DNA of 64,000 nt from Xanthomonas euroxanthea (GTDB lineage: Bacteria; Pseudomonadota; Gammaproteobacteria; Xanthomonadales; Xanthomonadaceae). The position numbers and the translations under genes were made by a program. The stretch is taken from the NCBI RefSeq assembly GCF_900476395.1, contig NZ_UIHB01000003.1, forward strand, positions 1 to 64,000. The letters are read 5' to 3'. Below, in pieces: positions 1-7,845 of the stretch; position 1 is the stretch's first letter; each line of letters opens with the position of its first letter. The notes beneath the pieces were generated by a model that ran no database searches, was not told the DNA's origin, and saw nothing but the letters and a program-made list of their open reading frames with translations.

Positions 1-864
1 CTCACTGCGCAGCAGCTGCAGGGCTTCGACGCGGTGGTGCACCTGGCGGCGATCTCCAACGATGCGATGGGTAAGCGTTTCGAGCTGGTCACCGATGCGA
101 TCAACTGCCGCGCCAGCGTGGCGGTGGCGCAGGCGGCCGCGCAGGCCGGCGTGGGGCACTTCGTGTTCGCCTCCAGCTGCAGCGTGTACGGCGCCGCCGC
201 CGATGGCACGCCACGGTCGGAAACCAGCGCCATCGCACCGCTGACGGCGTATGCGCATTCCAAGATCGATACCGAGCGTGCGCTCGCACAGCTGGACACC
301 GACATGGTGATCACCTGCCTGCGCTTTGCCACCGCCTGCGGTGCCTCACCGCGTCTGCGGCTGGATCTGGTGCTCAACGATTTCGTCGCCGGCGCGGTGG
401 CCAACGGCACCGTGGAGGTGTTGTCCGATGGCTCGCCCTGGCGGCCGTTGATCCATGTGCGCGACATGGCGCGCGCCATCGACTGGGCAGTGAGCCGTAC
501 ACCCGCGGCCGGCGGGCAGTTCCTGTTCGTCAATGCCGGGTCGGAGCGATGGAACGTGCAGATCCGCGATCTGGCCCATGCAGTCGGCGTGGCGATTCCC
601 AGTGCGCACGTTGCAATCTCCACCAGCGCGCCGACCGACAACCGCTCCTATCGCGTGGACTTCTCCCTGTTCGAACGCCTGGCGCCGGAACATCAGCCGC
701 AGGAAACCCTGCGTTCGACCATCACCGAGCTGCGCGACGACCTGCAGCGCGCCGGGTTCAACGATGGCGACTTCCGCCAGCGGTCGGACTTCATTCGTCT
801 GCGCATCCTGCAGCAGCTGGTCGACACGGGCGCCCTGGCACCGGATCTGAGGGTGGCGGCATGA
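1..864 (+). CDS. NAD-dependent epimerase/dehydratase family protein, 5' end outside window
   Basis: The frame is open from base 1, so the start codon and the N-terminal GxxGxxG nucleotide-binding loop lie upstream of the window. The visible part carries extended short-chain dehydrogenase features: a VVHLAA strand after the Rossmann core, ASSCSVYG (catalytic Ser region) and the YAHSK segment, which matches the YxxxK catalytic pair. Proteins of this family alter NDP-sugars in the cytoplasm by epimerisation, dehydration or reduction. The stop overlaps the next start (ATGA, 861-864), so the gene is translationally coupled to an RmlC-like epimerase. This supports a role in making an activated sugar for a surface polysaccharide or glycan. 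The exact substrate cannot be read from the sequence. Confidence 0.85.
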   Translation, partial: LTAQQLQGFDAVVHLAAISNDAMGKRFELVTDAINCRASVAVAQAAAQAGVGHFVFASSCSVYGAAADGTPRSETSAIAPLTAYAHSKIDTERALAQLDTDMVITCLRFATACGASPRLRLDLVLNDFVAGAVANGTVEVLSDGSPWRPLIHVRDMARAIDWAVSRTPAAGGQFLFVNAGSERWNVQIRDLAHAVGVAIPSAHVAISTSAPTDNRSYRVDFSLFERLAPEHQPQETLRSTITELRDDLQRAGFNDGDFRQRSDFIRLRILQQLVDTGALAPDLRVAA

Positions 865-1442
865 TCTTCCACCCCACCCCGCTGGCAGGCGCGTTCGTGA
901 TCGAGCCGCAGCAGCGTGGCGATGAACGCGGCTGGTTCGCACGCGTGTTCTGCACCCAGGAGATGGCGCAGGCCGGCCTGGTCGATCAGTTCGTGCAGGT
1001 CAACAACTCGTTCAATGCGCAGGCCGGCACCCTGCGCGGCATGCATTACCAACTGCCGCCCGCCGCCGAGGTCAAGATCGTGCGCTGCATCCGTGGTGCA
1101 CTATGGGATGCGATCGTGGACCTGCGCCCGGATTCACGCACGTATCTGCAGTGGTACGGCATTGAATTGACTGCCGACAATCGCCTGGCCCTCTACGTGC
1201 CGCGCGGCTTTGCGCATGGCTTCATCACCCTGCAGCCGCAGACCGAGGCGTTGTATTTCGCCAGTGCGATGTACACGCCGCAGGCCGAGCGCGGCTTGCG
1301 CTGGAACGATCCGCGCCTGGGCGTGCAGTGGCCGCTCGAACCACAGCTGGTGTCCGACAAGGATGCCGCCTGGCCGGACTTCAACGAACACCAACACGGC
1401 ATCCCCACCCTTGCCGGACTCACCCAGCGGGAGCGCGCATGA
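861..1442 (+). CDS. dTDP-4-dehydrorhamnose 3,5-epimerase-like protein (RmlC family)
   Basis: A 193-residue cupin protein with RmlC family hallmarks: TLRGMHYQ (catalytic His region), VKIVRCIRGALWDAIVDLR (conserved Lys/Arg and Asp) and YVPRGFAHGF, followed by the Tyr-containing strand near ALYFASAMY. Family members epimerise C3 and/or C5 of dTDP-4-keto-6-deoxyhexoses. The length fits the family (about 180-200). The ATG at 861 sits inside the upstream stop (ATGA), and the gene's own TGA at 1440-1442 overlaps the following ATG at 1439. The three genes therefore form a tightly coupled unit. rmlA, rmlB and rmlD are not visible here, so it may be a mono-epimerase for another deoxysugar rather than true rhamnose RmlC. 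Confidence 0.85.
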   Translation: MIFHPTPLAGAFVIEPQQRGDERGWFARVFCTQEMAQAGLVDQFVQVNNSFNAQAGTLRGMHYQLPPAAEVKIVRCIRGALWDAIVDLRPDSRTYLQWYGIELTADNRLALYVPRGFAHGFITLQPQTEALYFASAMYTPQAERGLRWNDPRLGVQWPLEPQLVSDKDAAWPDFNEHQHGIPTLAGLTQRERA

Positions 1443-2740
1443 ACATCGATCGTCTATTGCAGGCCCGTGCTGTCGAAGGCCGCCCATTGCGTGTCGGCCT
1501 GTACGGCGCCGGCTTCATGGCACGCGGCATCGTCAACCAGATCGCGCACTCGGTGCCGGGCATGCAGGTGTCGGCGATCTGCAACCGCAGCGTGGACAAG
1601 GCACTGGAGGCCTACCGCCAGGCCGGCCAGCACGCGCGCGTGGTGGATGGCGCCGGCGAGTTGAAGCGCCAGATCGCTGCCGGCATTCCTGCGGTGACCG
1701 ACGACCCCGCACTGTTGTACGAATGCGATGGGCTGGATTGCCTGATCGATGCCACCGGGGCCATCGACTACGGCGCGCGCATCAGCCTGGGCGCCATCGC
1801 CCATGGCCGCCACATGGTCACGATGAATGCCGAACTCGACGGCACCGTCGGCCCGCTGCTCAAACGCAAGGCCGACGCGGCCGGGGTGATCTTCAGCGCC
1901 TGCGATGGCGACCAGCCCGGCGTGCAGATGAACCTGTACCGGTTCGTACGCTCGATCGGTCTGACGCCGCTGCTGTGCGGCAACATCAAGGGCCTGCAGG
2001 ACCCGTATCGCACACCGGCCACACAGGCCGGTTTCGCCGCGAAGTGGGGCCAGGACCCGCATATGGTCACCAGTTTTGCCGACGGCACCAAGATCAGCTT
2101 CGAGCAGGCGATCGTGGCCAATGGCACCGGCATGTCGATCCTGCAGCGCGGCATGACCGGCCATGAGCATCGCGCACATGTCGACGAACTGACCCGGCGC
2201 TACGACATCGAGGCCCTGCGTGCGGTCGGCGGGGCGGTGGATTACGTGGTCGGCGCCCTGCCCTCGCCCGGCGTGTTCGTGCTGGCCAGCCACGACGATG
2301 CCAGGCAGCAGCATTACCTCAATCTCTACAAGCTCGGCGAAGGCCCGCTGTACAGCTTCTACACGCCGTACCACCTGTGCCACTTCGAGGTGCCGCTGTC
2401 GGTGGCGCGGGTGGTGCTGCTGGGCGATGCAGTGCTGCAACCCCTGGGCGCGCCGTTGGTGGAAGTGATTGCCACCGCCAAGCGCGACCTGGCCATCGGC
2501 GAAACCATCGACGGGCTCGGCGGCTACATGAGCTACGGCCAGTGTGAGCGCGCCGACGTCACCGCAAACGCAAGGCTGCTGCCGATGGGCGTGGCCGAAG
2601 GCTGTGTGCTCCGCCATGCGGTGCCCAAGGACCAGGTGCTGACCTACGACGATGTGCAGTTGCCGGCCAATCGCCTGATCGATCGCCTGCGTGCCGAGCA
2701 GGCCAGCGTCTTCGCCGACGCTGCGGAACTGGCTGCCTGA
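1439..2740 (+). CDS. NAD(P)-dependent oxidoreductase with C-terminal SAF domain (homoserine dehydrogenase-like)
   Basis: A 433-residue protein. Residues about 17-35 hold a Rossmann fingerprint (LYGAGFMARGIVNQI), then a NAD(P)-binding domain with DATGAIDYG. The middle part has a homoserine-dehydrogenase-like substrate domain, and the last 70 or so residues form a SAF fold ending in DQVLTYDDVQLP. Proteins of this layout appear in sugar and secondary-metabolite clusters, but their substrates are mostly unassigned. The start at 1439 overlaps the upstream stop by four bases. The reaction is inferred only from domain type; the neighbours suggest work on a carbohydrate-derived intermediate. Confidence 0.8.
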   Translation: MNIDRLLQARAVEGRPLRVGLYGAGFMARGIVNQIAHSVPGMQVSAICNRSVDKALEAYRQAGQHARVVDGAGELKRQIAAGIPAVTDDPALLYECDGLDCLIDATGAIDYGARISLGAIAHGRHMVTMNAELDGTVGPLLKRKADAAGVIFSACDGDQPGVQMNLYRFVRSIGLTPLLCGNIKGLQDPYRTPATQAGFAAKWGQDPHMVTSFADGTKISFEQAIVANGTGMSILQRGMTGHEHRAHVDELTRRYDIEALRAVGGAVDYVVGALPSPGVFVLASHDDARQQHYLNLYKLGEGPLYSFYTPYHLCHFEVPLSVARVVLLGDAVLQPLGAPLVEVIATAKRDLAIGETIDGLGGYMSYGQCERADVTANARLLPMGVAEGCVLRHAVPKDQVLTYDDVQLPANRLIDRLRAEQASVFADAAELAA

Positions 2741-2766
2741 GCGCGCAGACAGCGGCCTGCGGCCGC

Positions 2767-3813
2767 GTGCCGATGCCGCAGCCGACGGCCGCGCTGCCTG
2801 CCCGTCCCACCATCGGCGTGCTGCAGGCCGGGCGTGCGCTGGCCGCCACGATGGTGGTGCTCAGCCACAGCGTGCTGCCCACCACGCACCTGGTGCAGCC
2901 GTTACCGGCATGGCTGGCCGCAGCGCTGGCGCACGGCTACCTGGGCGTGGATTTCTTCTTCGTGCTGTCGGGCTTCATCATCTACTACGTCAACCATGCC
3001 GGTGCGGGCACGCCGGGCTGGAGCCGCGATTACGCCGGCAGCCGTCTCAGCCGCATCTATCTGCCGTACTGGCCGGTGGGGATCGCGCTGGCGCTGGCCT
3101 ATACGTTGCGGCCCAGCCTGGATGATGGCGACACCGGCTGGTCATGGCTTGCCACGCTGACCCTGCTGCCGGTCGGCGGGCAGTCCGCATTGGGCGTGGC
3201 GTGGACGCTGGGTTACGAGCTGGTGTTCTACGCACTGGCGTGGCTGTTCTTCCGCAGCGGGCATCCGCTGCGCTGCGCGCTGCTCTGGGCGAGCCTGACG
3301 CTGCTGCATGCCGCCGTTGGCGCGCCGTTCGCGCAGCCGGTGGAGCTGTCCTGGCGGGCGTTGCTGCTGCATCCCATCACGCTGGAATTCGTGTTCGGCA
3401 TGCTGGCGGCACGCGCGGTCTTGAGCGCTGCACCGTGGATGGTGTGGGTCAGCCATGCAGTTGCGGTGGTCGCGTCCGCGTGCTTCGTGCTCGATGGCAT
3501 GCAACGCGTGCATTCGCCGCTGTTCGGCCTGGCGATCGCCGGAGCAGTGGTCGGCCTAGTGCGCGCGGAGTGGCGTGGCTGGCTACGTATCGGCCCGGTG
3601 CTGCTGTTGCTCGGCAATGCGTCGTATGCGATCTACCTGGTGCACATGCCGCTGATGTCGCTGGTGGCACGCACCACGCGGCGGATGGGGCCGCTGGCCA
3701 CCTGGCCGGTGAACCTGCTGCTCAGCGTGGGCGCCGCACTGCTGCTCGGCGTGCTCTATCACCTGTGCTACGAGCGCATCGCGTTGCGGCATGCGCGCCG
3801 CCTTCTGCGTTGA
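2767..3813 (+). CDS. acyltransferase 3 family membrane protein
   Basis: A 348-residue integral membrane protein with about ten hydrophobic segments. The N-terminal acyltransferase 3 signatures are clear: RALAATMVVLSHS (conserved Arg/His pair) and GYLGVDFFFVLSGFIIYY. The C-terminal part has YAIYLVHMPLM, also typical. Such enzymes transfer O-acyl groups (often acetyl) to exported glycans, LPS or exopolysaccharide at the inner membrane. The start may be GTG 2767 or ATG 2773, two codons later. It lies 26 bp after the SAF oxidoreductase on the same strand and is probably the last gene of that operon. It ends facing cobA, with a GC-rich hairpin between them. Confidence 0.85.
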   Translation: MPMPQPTAALPARPTIGVLQAGRALAATMVVLSHSVLPTTHLVQPLPAWLAAALAHGYLGVDFFFVLSGFIIYYVNHAGAGTPGWSRDYAGSRLSRIYLPYWPVGIALALAYTLRPSLDDGDTGWSWLATLTLLPVGGQSALGVAWTLGYELVFYALAWLFFRSGHPLRCALLWASLTLLHAAVGAPFAQPVELSWRALLLHPITLEFVFGMLAARAVLSAAPWMVWVSHAVAVVASACFVLDGMQRVHSPLFGLAIAGAVVGLVRAEWRGWLRIGPVLLLLGNASYAIYLVHMPLMSLVARTTRRMGPLATWPVNLLLSVGAALLLGVLYHLCYERIALRHARRLLR

Positions 3814-3825
3814 AACGTCACGATG

Positions 3826-3855
3826 CCGCCGCGCGTGGATTGGCGCTCGCGGCGG
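3826..3855. terminator. GC-rich hairpin between convergent genes
   Basis: An inverted repeat with an 8-bp stem, CCGCCGCG (3826-3833) and CGCGGCGG (3848-3855), lies in the 56-bp gap between the convergent acyltransferase and cobA genes. There is no T-tract, so intrinsic termination is uncertain. Confidence 0.3.
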
Positions 3856-3869
3856 TCCGCAGATCGCGC

Positions 3870-4646
3870 TCAGCCCACTGCCTGCTCCAGCACCCTGCCG
3901 ACGCGATCGTCGCACTGCGCTGCCGCCTCGGATAAGGCAGCGCCCACCAGCAGCAGGGTCGGCAAACCGGGCAGCATTGCCGCAGCGGTAATCCCCAGCT
4001 CGCCCAGCGTGGTGAGCCGGCGTTGCTGCTCGGGCCGGGTGGCGGCCTGCACGATGGCCGCCGGCGTGCTGGCCGGCAGATGCACCAGCAAGGCGCTGGC
4101 CAAGGCCTCGGCACGCCGCAGGCCCATGTAGATGCCCAGCGTCGTGCCGCTGGCGGCCAGTGCGCCCCAGTTCGGTTCGCCGTGATCGTGCGTATGCGCG
4201 GTGACGAAGGTGATGCCATGGCAATGGCTGCGATGGGTCAGCGACACCTCCAGCGCGGATGCCGCGGCGAATGCGGCACTGACGCCGTTGATGATCTGCA
4301 CGCCCACACCGGCGCGGCGCAGGAAGCTGATCTCCTCGCCGGCGCGCCCGAACAGCAGCGCATCGCCGCCTTTGACGCGCACCACGCGCAAGCCCTGCAA
4401 GGCGTAGCGTCGCATCAGTCGGCAGATGAAATCCTGCGGCGTCGAGCGGCAACCGCCACGCTTGCCGACCCGGATCACCCGCGCCTGTGGCGCGAGGTCG
4501 ACGATCTGCGGGTTGGCCAGATCGTCCAGCAGCACCACTTGCGCGGCCGCCAGCGCCTTGACCGCCTTGACGGTGAGCAGGTCCAGATCGCCGGGGCCGG
4601 CGGACAACAACACCACATCACGTACGCAGGAAGGAAGGACTGACAT
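3870..4646 (-). CDS. cobA: uroporphyrinogen-III C-methyltransferase (SUMT)
   Basis: A 258-residue single-domain SUMT, which methylates uroporphyrinogen III twice with SAM to give precorrin-2, the first step to siroheme. Seen: LLSAGPGDLDLLTVKA near the N-terminus (SAM loop), VRVKGGDALLFGRAGEE (family signature), INGVSAAFAAASALEVSLTHR and YMGLRRAEAL. The ATG at 4646 is preferred over the longer open frame because the SUMT homology begins a few residues after it. It follows nasA by 38 bp and probably closes the narK-nirBD-nasA operon, supplying siroheme to NirB. It probably replaces the degenerate methyltransferase domain of the cysG product at 14203. Confidence 0.92.
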   Translation of the reverse strand: MSVLPSCVRDVVLLSAGPGDLDLLTVKAVKALAAAQVVLLDDLANPQIVDLAPQARVIRVGKRGGCRSTPQDFICRLMRRYALQGLRVVRVKGGDALLFGRAGEEISFLRRAGVGVQIINGVSAAFAAASALEVSLTHRSHCHGITFVTAHTHDHGEPNWGALAASGTTLGIYMGLRRAEALASALLVHLPASTPAAIVQAATRPEQQRRLTTLGELGITAAAMLPGLPTLLLVGAALSEAAAQCDDRVGRVLEQAVG

Positions 4647-4684
4647 GAGAAGGTCTCGCAGGATGTGGAGGTCAGGAATGCCGC

Positions 4685-7483
4685 TCAGGCGTGCCGTGGT
4701 TGCCGGCACAGCCGGGTGAGTTGCGGGACACAGGAGCCGCAGACCGTGCCGCAGCCCAGGCGTTGCTTGAGCTGGGGCAGATCGGCACCGTCGTCGATGG
4801 CGGCATGGATCGCAGCAGTCGAGACCTGCATGCAGCTGCAGACGATCGGGTCGCTGGGCGCGCCCTGCGTCTGCGCAAATACCGCCAGCCGCGGACCACG
4901 CCACGGCAGGCCCGCCAATGCGGTGCGCAGTAATGCCTGGTTGGCCTCGCTGGGCTGCGCCGCGGTGAGCAGCAGGCCGTCGATATGGCTGTGGCCATCC
5001 TGCATGCGCCAGCCCACACGACGCATCAGCCCGCGGCGCAGGTCGCGGTACTCCAGCACGTCGGCGCCGGCCGGCAGCTGCAGTGCCGCAACCAGACGGT
5101 CGAGCCAGCCGGCATCCGGGGCGCGCTCGCAGGCCGCATGCAAAACTGCCCAGTGCCCGCCGGCCCCCGCCAGCGGCTCGGCATGCAGCCGCAGCGATGC
5201 ATAGCCGCAATCGCGCAACAGCGGCTGCAGCGCCTGTTGCAGGGCCAGCGCATCGCCGCGCCGCGCCGCCAGCAGATGCCAGCCGAACACCGCCTTCTCC
5301 ACCCGCACCGCCGCATGCTTGAGCTCGGGCTGCTGCGAGCGCGCGTCCACCGCCGGGCTGCTGACTTCGTTGATGCCGCCGCTGGACAGGTGCTGCCCGC
5401 TCCAATGCATCGCGGCGAACACGGTGCCCGAGCGCAGCTCGTCGGAGAGTTCCAGCGGCAGCACCAGCGCACCGCGCTTGCTGGCGATCTGCACCAGCTC
5501 GCCAGCGACCAGGCCGCGTCGCGTCGCATCGTCCGGATGCATGCGCAAGGCCGGTTCGGGGCTATGCGCAAACGCCGCCGGTACGCGTCCGCTGCGCGAC
5601 ATGCCATGCCATTGGTCGCGCAGCCGTCCGGTCAGCAGCCGCATCGGGAAACGTGCCGAGGTCGGCTCGGCCACCTTGCGATACGGCGTGGCGTGGAAGC
5701 GCGCGCGCCCGTTGCCGGTGGCGAACACGCCATCGGTATAGCGCCGTGCCTGCCCGTGTGCGGCGCCGGCAGGGAATGGCCACTGCTGCGGCCCGCCATC
5801 CAGCAGCGGGTAGTCCAGCCCGCCGATATCCAGGTCACGGCCCACCGTCAACGCGCGATGCTCGTCGAAGATCTGCGCGGCGCTGTCGAACCCGAACAGG
5901 CCTGCGCCGCTCGCTGGTGCAAGACGCGCCTCGAGCCGGCGCGCCACTTCACTGGCGATCCACCAGTCCGCGCGCGCCTGGCCCGGCGCGTCCACCGCCT
6001 TGCGCACGCGGGTGATGCGACGCTCGGAGTTGGTCACGCTGCCGTCCTTCTCGCCCCAGCTGGTGGCCGGCAACAGCACGTCCGCATATGGCACGGTGTC
6101 GGTGCCGGAGAACGCGTCCTGCACGATCACCAGCTCGGCCTGTTCCAGTGCGGCGCGAATGCCATCCACCTCCGGCATCGAATGCACGGGGTTGGTACAC
6201 ACGATCCACACCGCCTTCAGGCTGCCGGCACGCAGGCGCTCGAACAACTGCACGGCCGGTGTGCCGGCCGTGGCACTCAGCCGGCCGGCCGGCAGATGCC
6301 ACAGGCGTTCCAGTTCCGCACGGTCCTCGGCATTGCCGATCTCGCGATGCGCCGCCAGCATCGTCGCCATGCCGCCGACCTCGCGCCCACCCATCGCATT
6401 GGGCTGGCCGGTCAGCGAAAACGGGCCCGCCCCCGGCTTGCCGATCTGCCCGGTCGCCAGATGCAGGTTGATCAGCGCCAGGTTCTTGTCGGTGCCCTGC
6501 GCGGACTGATTCAGGCCCATGCAGTACAGCGACAAGGCCGCCGGGCTGCGCCCGAACCACTCGGCCGCCTGCACCAGGTCCTCATGCGAGATACCGCAGA
6601 TCTCGGCGCTCATGCGCGGGGTGTATTCGCGCAGCAGGTGCTTGAGTGCGTCGAAGTCCTCGGTATGGGCCGCAACGAAACGCGCATCCACCAGACCCTC
6701 CCAGATCAGGTGATGCAGCATGCCGTTGAACAGCGCAACGTCGGTTCCGGGCTCGATTGCCAGGTGCAGGTCGGCCATGGCCGCGGTGTCGGTGCGACGC
6801 GGGTCGATCACGATCCAGCGAATCCCGGGATTGCGCGCGCGTGCATCTTCCAGGCGGTGAAACAGCACCGGATGCGCATACGCCATGTTGCTGCCGGCAA
6901 ACAGCACGGTCTGCGCCAGCTCCAGATCCTCGTAGCAGGTCGGCGGACCGTCGGCGCCCAGCGCGAGCTTGTAGGCGGTGACCGCGCTGGACATGCACAG
7001 GCGCGAATTGGTGTCGATGTTGTTGGTGCCGAGCAGGCCCTTGGCGAGCTTGTTGAAGATGTAATAGTCCTCGGTCAACAACTGGCCCGAGAGATAGAAC
7101 GCCACCGCATCCGGGCCATGCTGCTCGATGATCGCCGCCAGCTTGCCGGTGACGTGGTCGAGCGCCTGATCCCAGCTCACTACCGCCCGCGGCGCCTGCC
7201 GATGACGACGCAGTTCGGGCGCGAGTACCCGCCCCTGGGTGCTGGCGACGGTCTGCGGCAAGGCCAGGCCCTTGCTGCACAAGCGGCCATGATTGGCCGG
7301 ATGCAGCGGGTCGCCTTCGATCCCGACGATGCGTTCGCCAGTGGCATCGTGCTCGCTGTGGATCAGCACCCCGCAGCCCACGCCGCAGTAGCAGCAGGTC
7401 GAACGCGTGATGCGATGCATCGGCGAGGATGGCTGCGGCGGCACCGCCTCACCGGTCAAGGCTCGCTGCTGGCCGTCGCTCAT
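4685..7483 (-). CDS. nasA: assimilatory nitrate reductase, catalytic subunit
   Basis: A 932-residue molybdopterin oxidoreductase that reduces nitrate to nitrite in the cytoplasm. The N-terminal region binds one [4Fe-4S] cluster (CCYCGVGCGVLIH, then a fourth Cys in GRLCSKG). Central bis-MGD segments include SAVTAYK, GSNMAYAHPV and LTGQPNAMGGREVGG, and a MopB dinucleotide-binding domain follows. The last 60 or so residues form a BFD-like [2Fe-2S] domain (IVCSCMQVS then GCGTVCGSCVPQL), which some NasA proteins carry as an electron entry site. No separate NasB-type reductase is adjacent. The start overlaps the nirD stop (ATGA-type, 7480-7483). Confidence 0.95.
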   Translation of the reverse strand: MSDGQQRALTGEAVPPQPSSPMHRITRSTCCYCGVGCGVLIHSEHDATGERIVGIEGDPLHPANHGRLCSKGLALPQTVASTQGRVLAPELRRHRQAPRAVVSWDQALDHVTGKLAAIIEQHGPDAVAFYLSGQLLTEDYYIFNKLAKGLLGTNNIDTNSRLCMSSAVTAYKLALGADGPPTCYEDLELAQTVLFAGSNMAYAHPVLFHRLEDARARNPGIRWIVIDPRRTDTAAMADLHLAIEPGTDVALFNGMLHHLIWEGLVDARFVAAHTEDFDALKHLLREYTPRMSAEICGISHEDLVQAAEWFGRSPAALSLYCMGLNQSAQGTDKNLALINLHLATGQIGKPGAGPFSLTGQPNAMGGREVGGMATMLAAHREIGNAEDRAELERLWHLPAGRLSATAGTPAVQLFERLRAGSLKAVWIVCTNPVHSMPEVDGIRAALEQAELVIVQDAFSGTDTVPYADVLLPATSWGEKDGSVTNSERRITRVRKAVDAPGQARADWWIASEVARRLEARLAPASGAGLFGFDSAAQIFDEHRALTVGRDLDIGGLDYPLLDGGPQQWPFPAGAAHGQARRYTDGVFATGNGRARFHATPYRKVAEPTSARFPMRLLTGRLRDQWHGMSRSGRVPAAFAHSPEPALRMHPDDATRRGLVAGELVQIASKRGALVLPLELSDELRSGTVFAAMHWSGQHLSSGGINEVSSPAVDARSQQPELKHAAVRVEKAVFGWHLLAARRGDALALQQALQPLLRDCGYASLRLHAEPLAGAGGHWAVLHAACERAPDAGWLDRLVAALQLPAGADVLEYRDLRRGLMRRVGWRMQDGHSHIDGLLLTAAQPSEANQALLRTALAGLPWRGPRLAVFAQTQGAPSDPIVCSCMQVSTAAIHAAIDDGADLPQLKQRLGCGTVCGSCVPQLTRLCRQPRHA

Positions 7484-7845
7484 GCGGCTGGCTCGGCGAT
7501 GGCATCCGGCAGCGATACCGGCTGCAACACGATCCACACCGCATCGGCCTCCACCTTGACCGGGTAGCGCGGCGCGCAGCCCACATCCGGTGCACAGGCC
7601 TGGCCGCTCTGCAGGGCGATCGCCCAGCCGTGCAACGGGCAGGTCACCGTTTCGCCGGCCACGATGCCTTGCGACAACGGCCCGCCCTTGTGCGGGCAGC
7701 GGTCGCGCAACGCAAACACCTGGTCGCTGGCGGTGCGGAACAAGGCGATCGGTGCAATGCCGTCGACTTCGAGCACGCGCGCGCCCAATGCAGGCAGGTC
7801 CTGCAGCGCGCACACGCGGATCCAGGCGGTCTGCTGCATGTTCAT
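7480..7845 (-). CDS. nirD: nitrite reductase (NADH) small subunit, Rieske-type
   Basis: A 121-residue protein with a Rieske fold. The motifs CPHKGGPLSQG and CPLHGW give the Cys-x-His and Cys-x-x-His ligands of a [2Fe-2S] site, more complete than in enterobacterial NirD, where the ligands are lost. NirD partners NirB in the cytoplasmic NADH-dependent reduction of nitrite to ammonium. The start ATG at 7845 overlaps the nirB stop by four bases, and the stop overlaps the nasA start, so nirB-nirD-nasA are translationally coupled. Confidence 0.93.
   Translation of the reverse strand: MNMQQTAWIRVCALQDLPALGARVLEVDGIAPIALFRTASDQVFALRDRCPHKGGPLSQGIVAGETVTCPLHGWAIALQSGQACAPDVGCAPRYPVKVEADAVWIVLQPVSLPDAIAEPAA

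Noticed and set aside
4985-7567. 860-codon plus-strand open frame opposite nasA
   Set aside because: Antisense to a gene with complete iron-sulfur and molybdopterin motifs. It is Arg/Ala/His-rich with no domain. Such frames are common by-products of high GC content.
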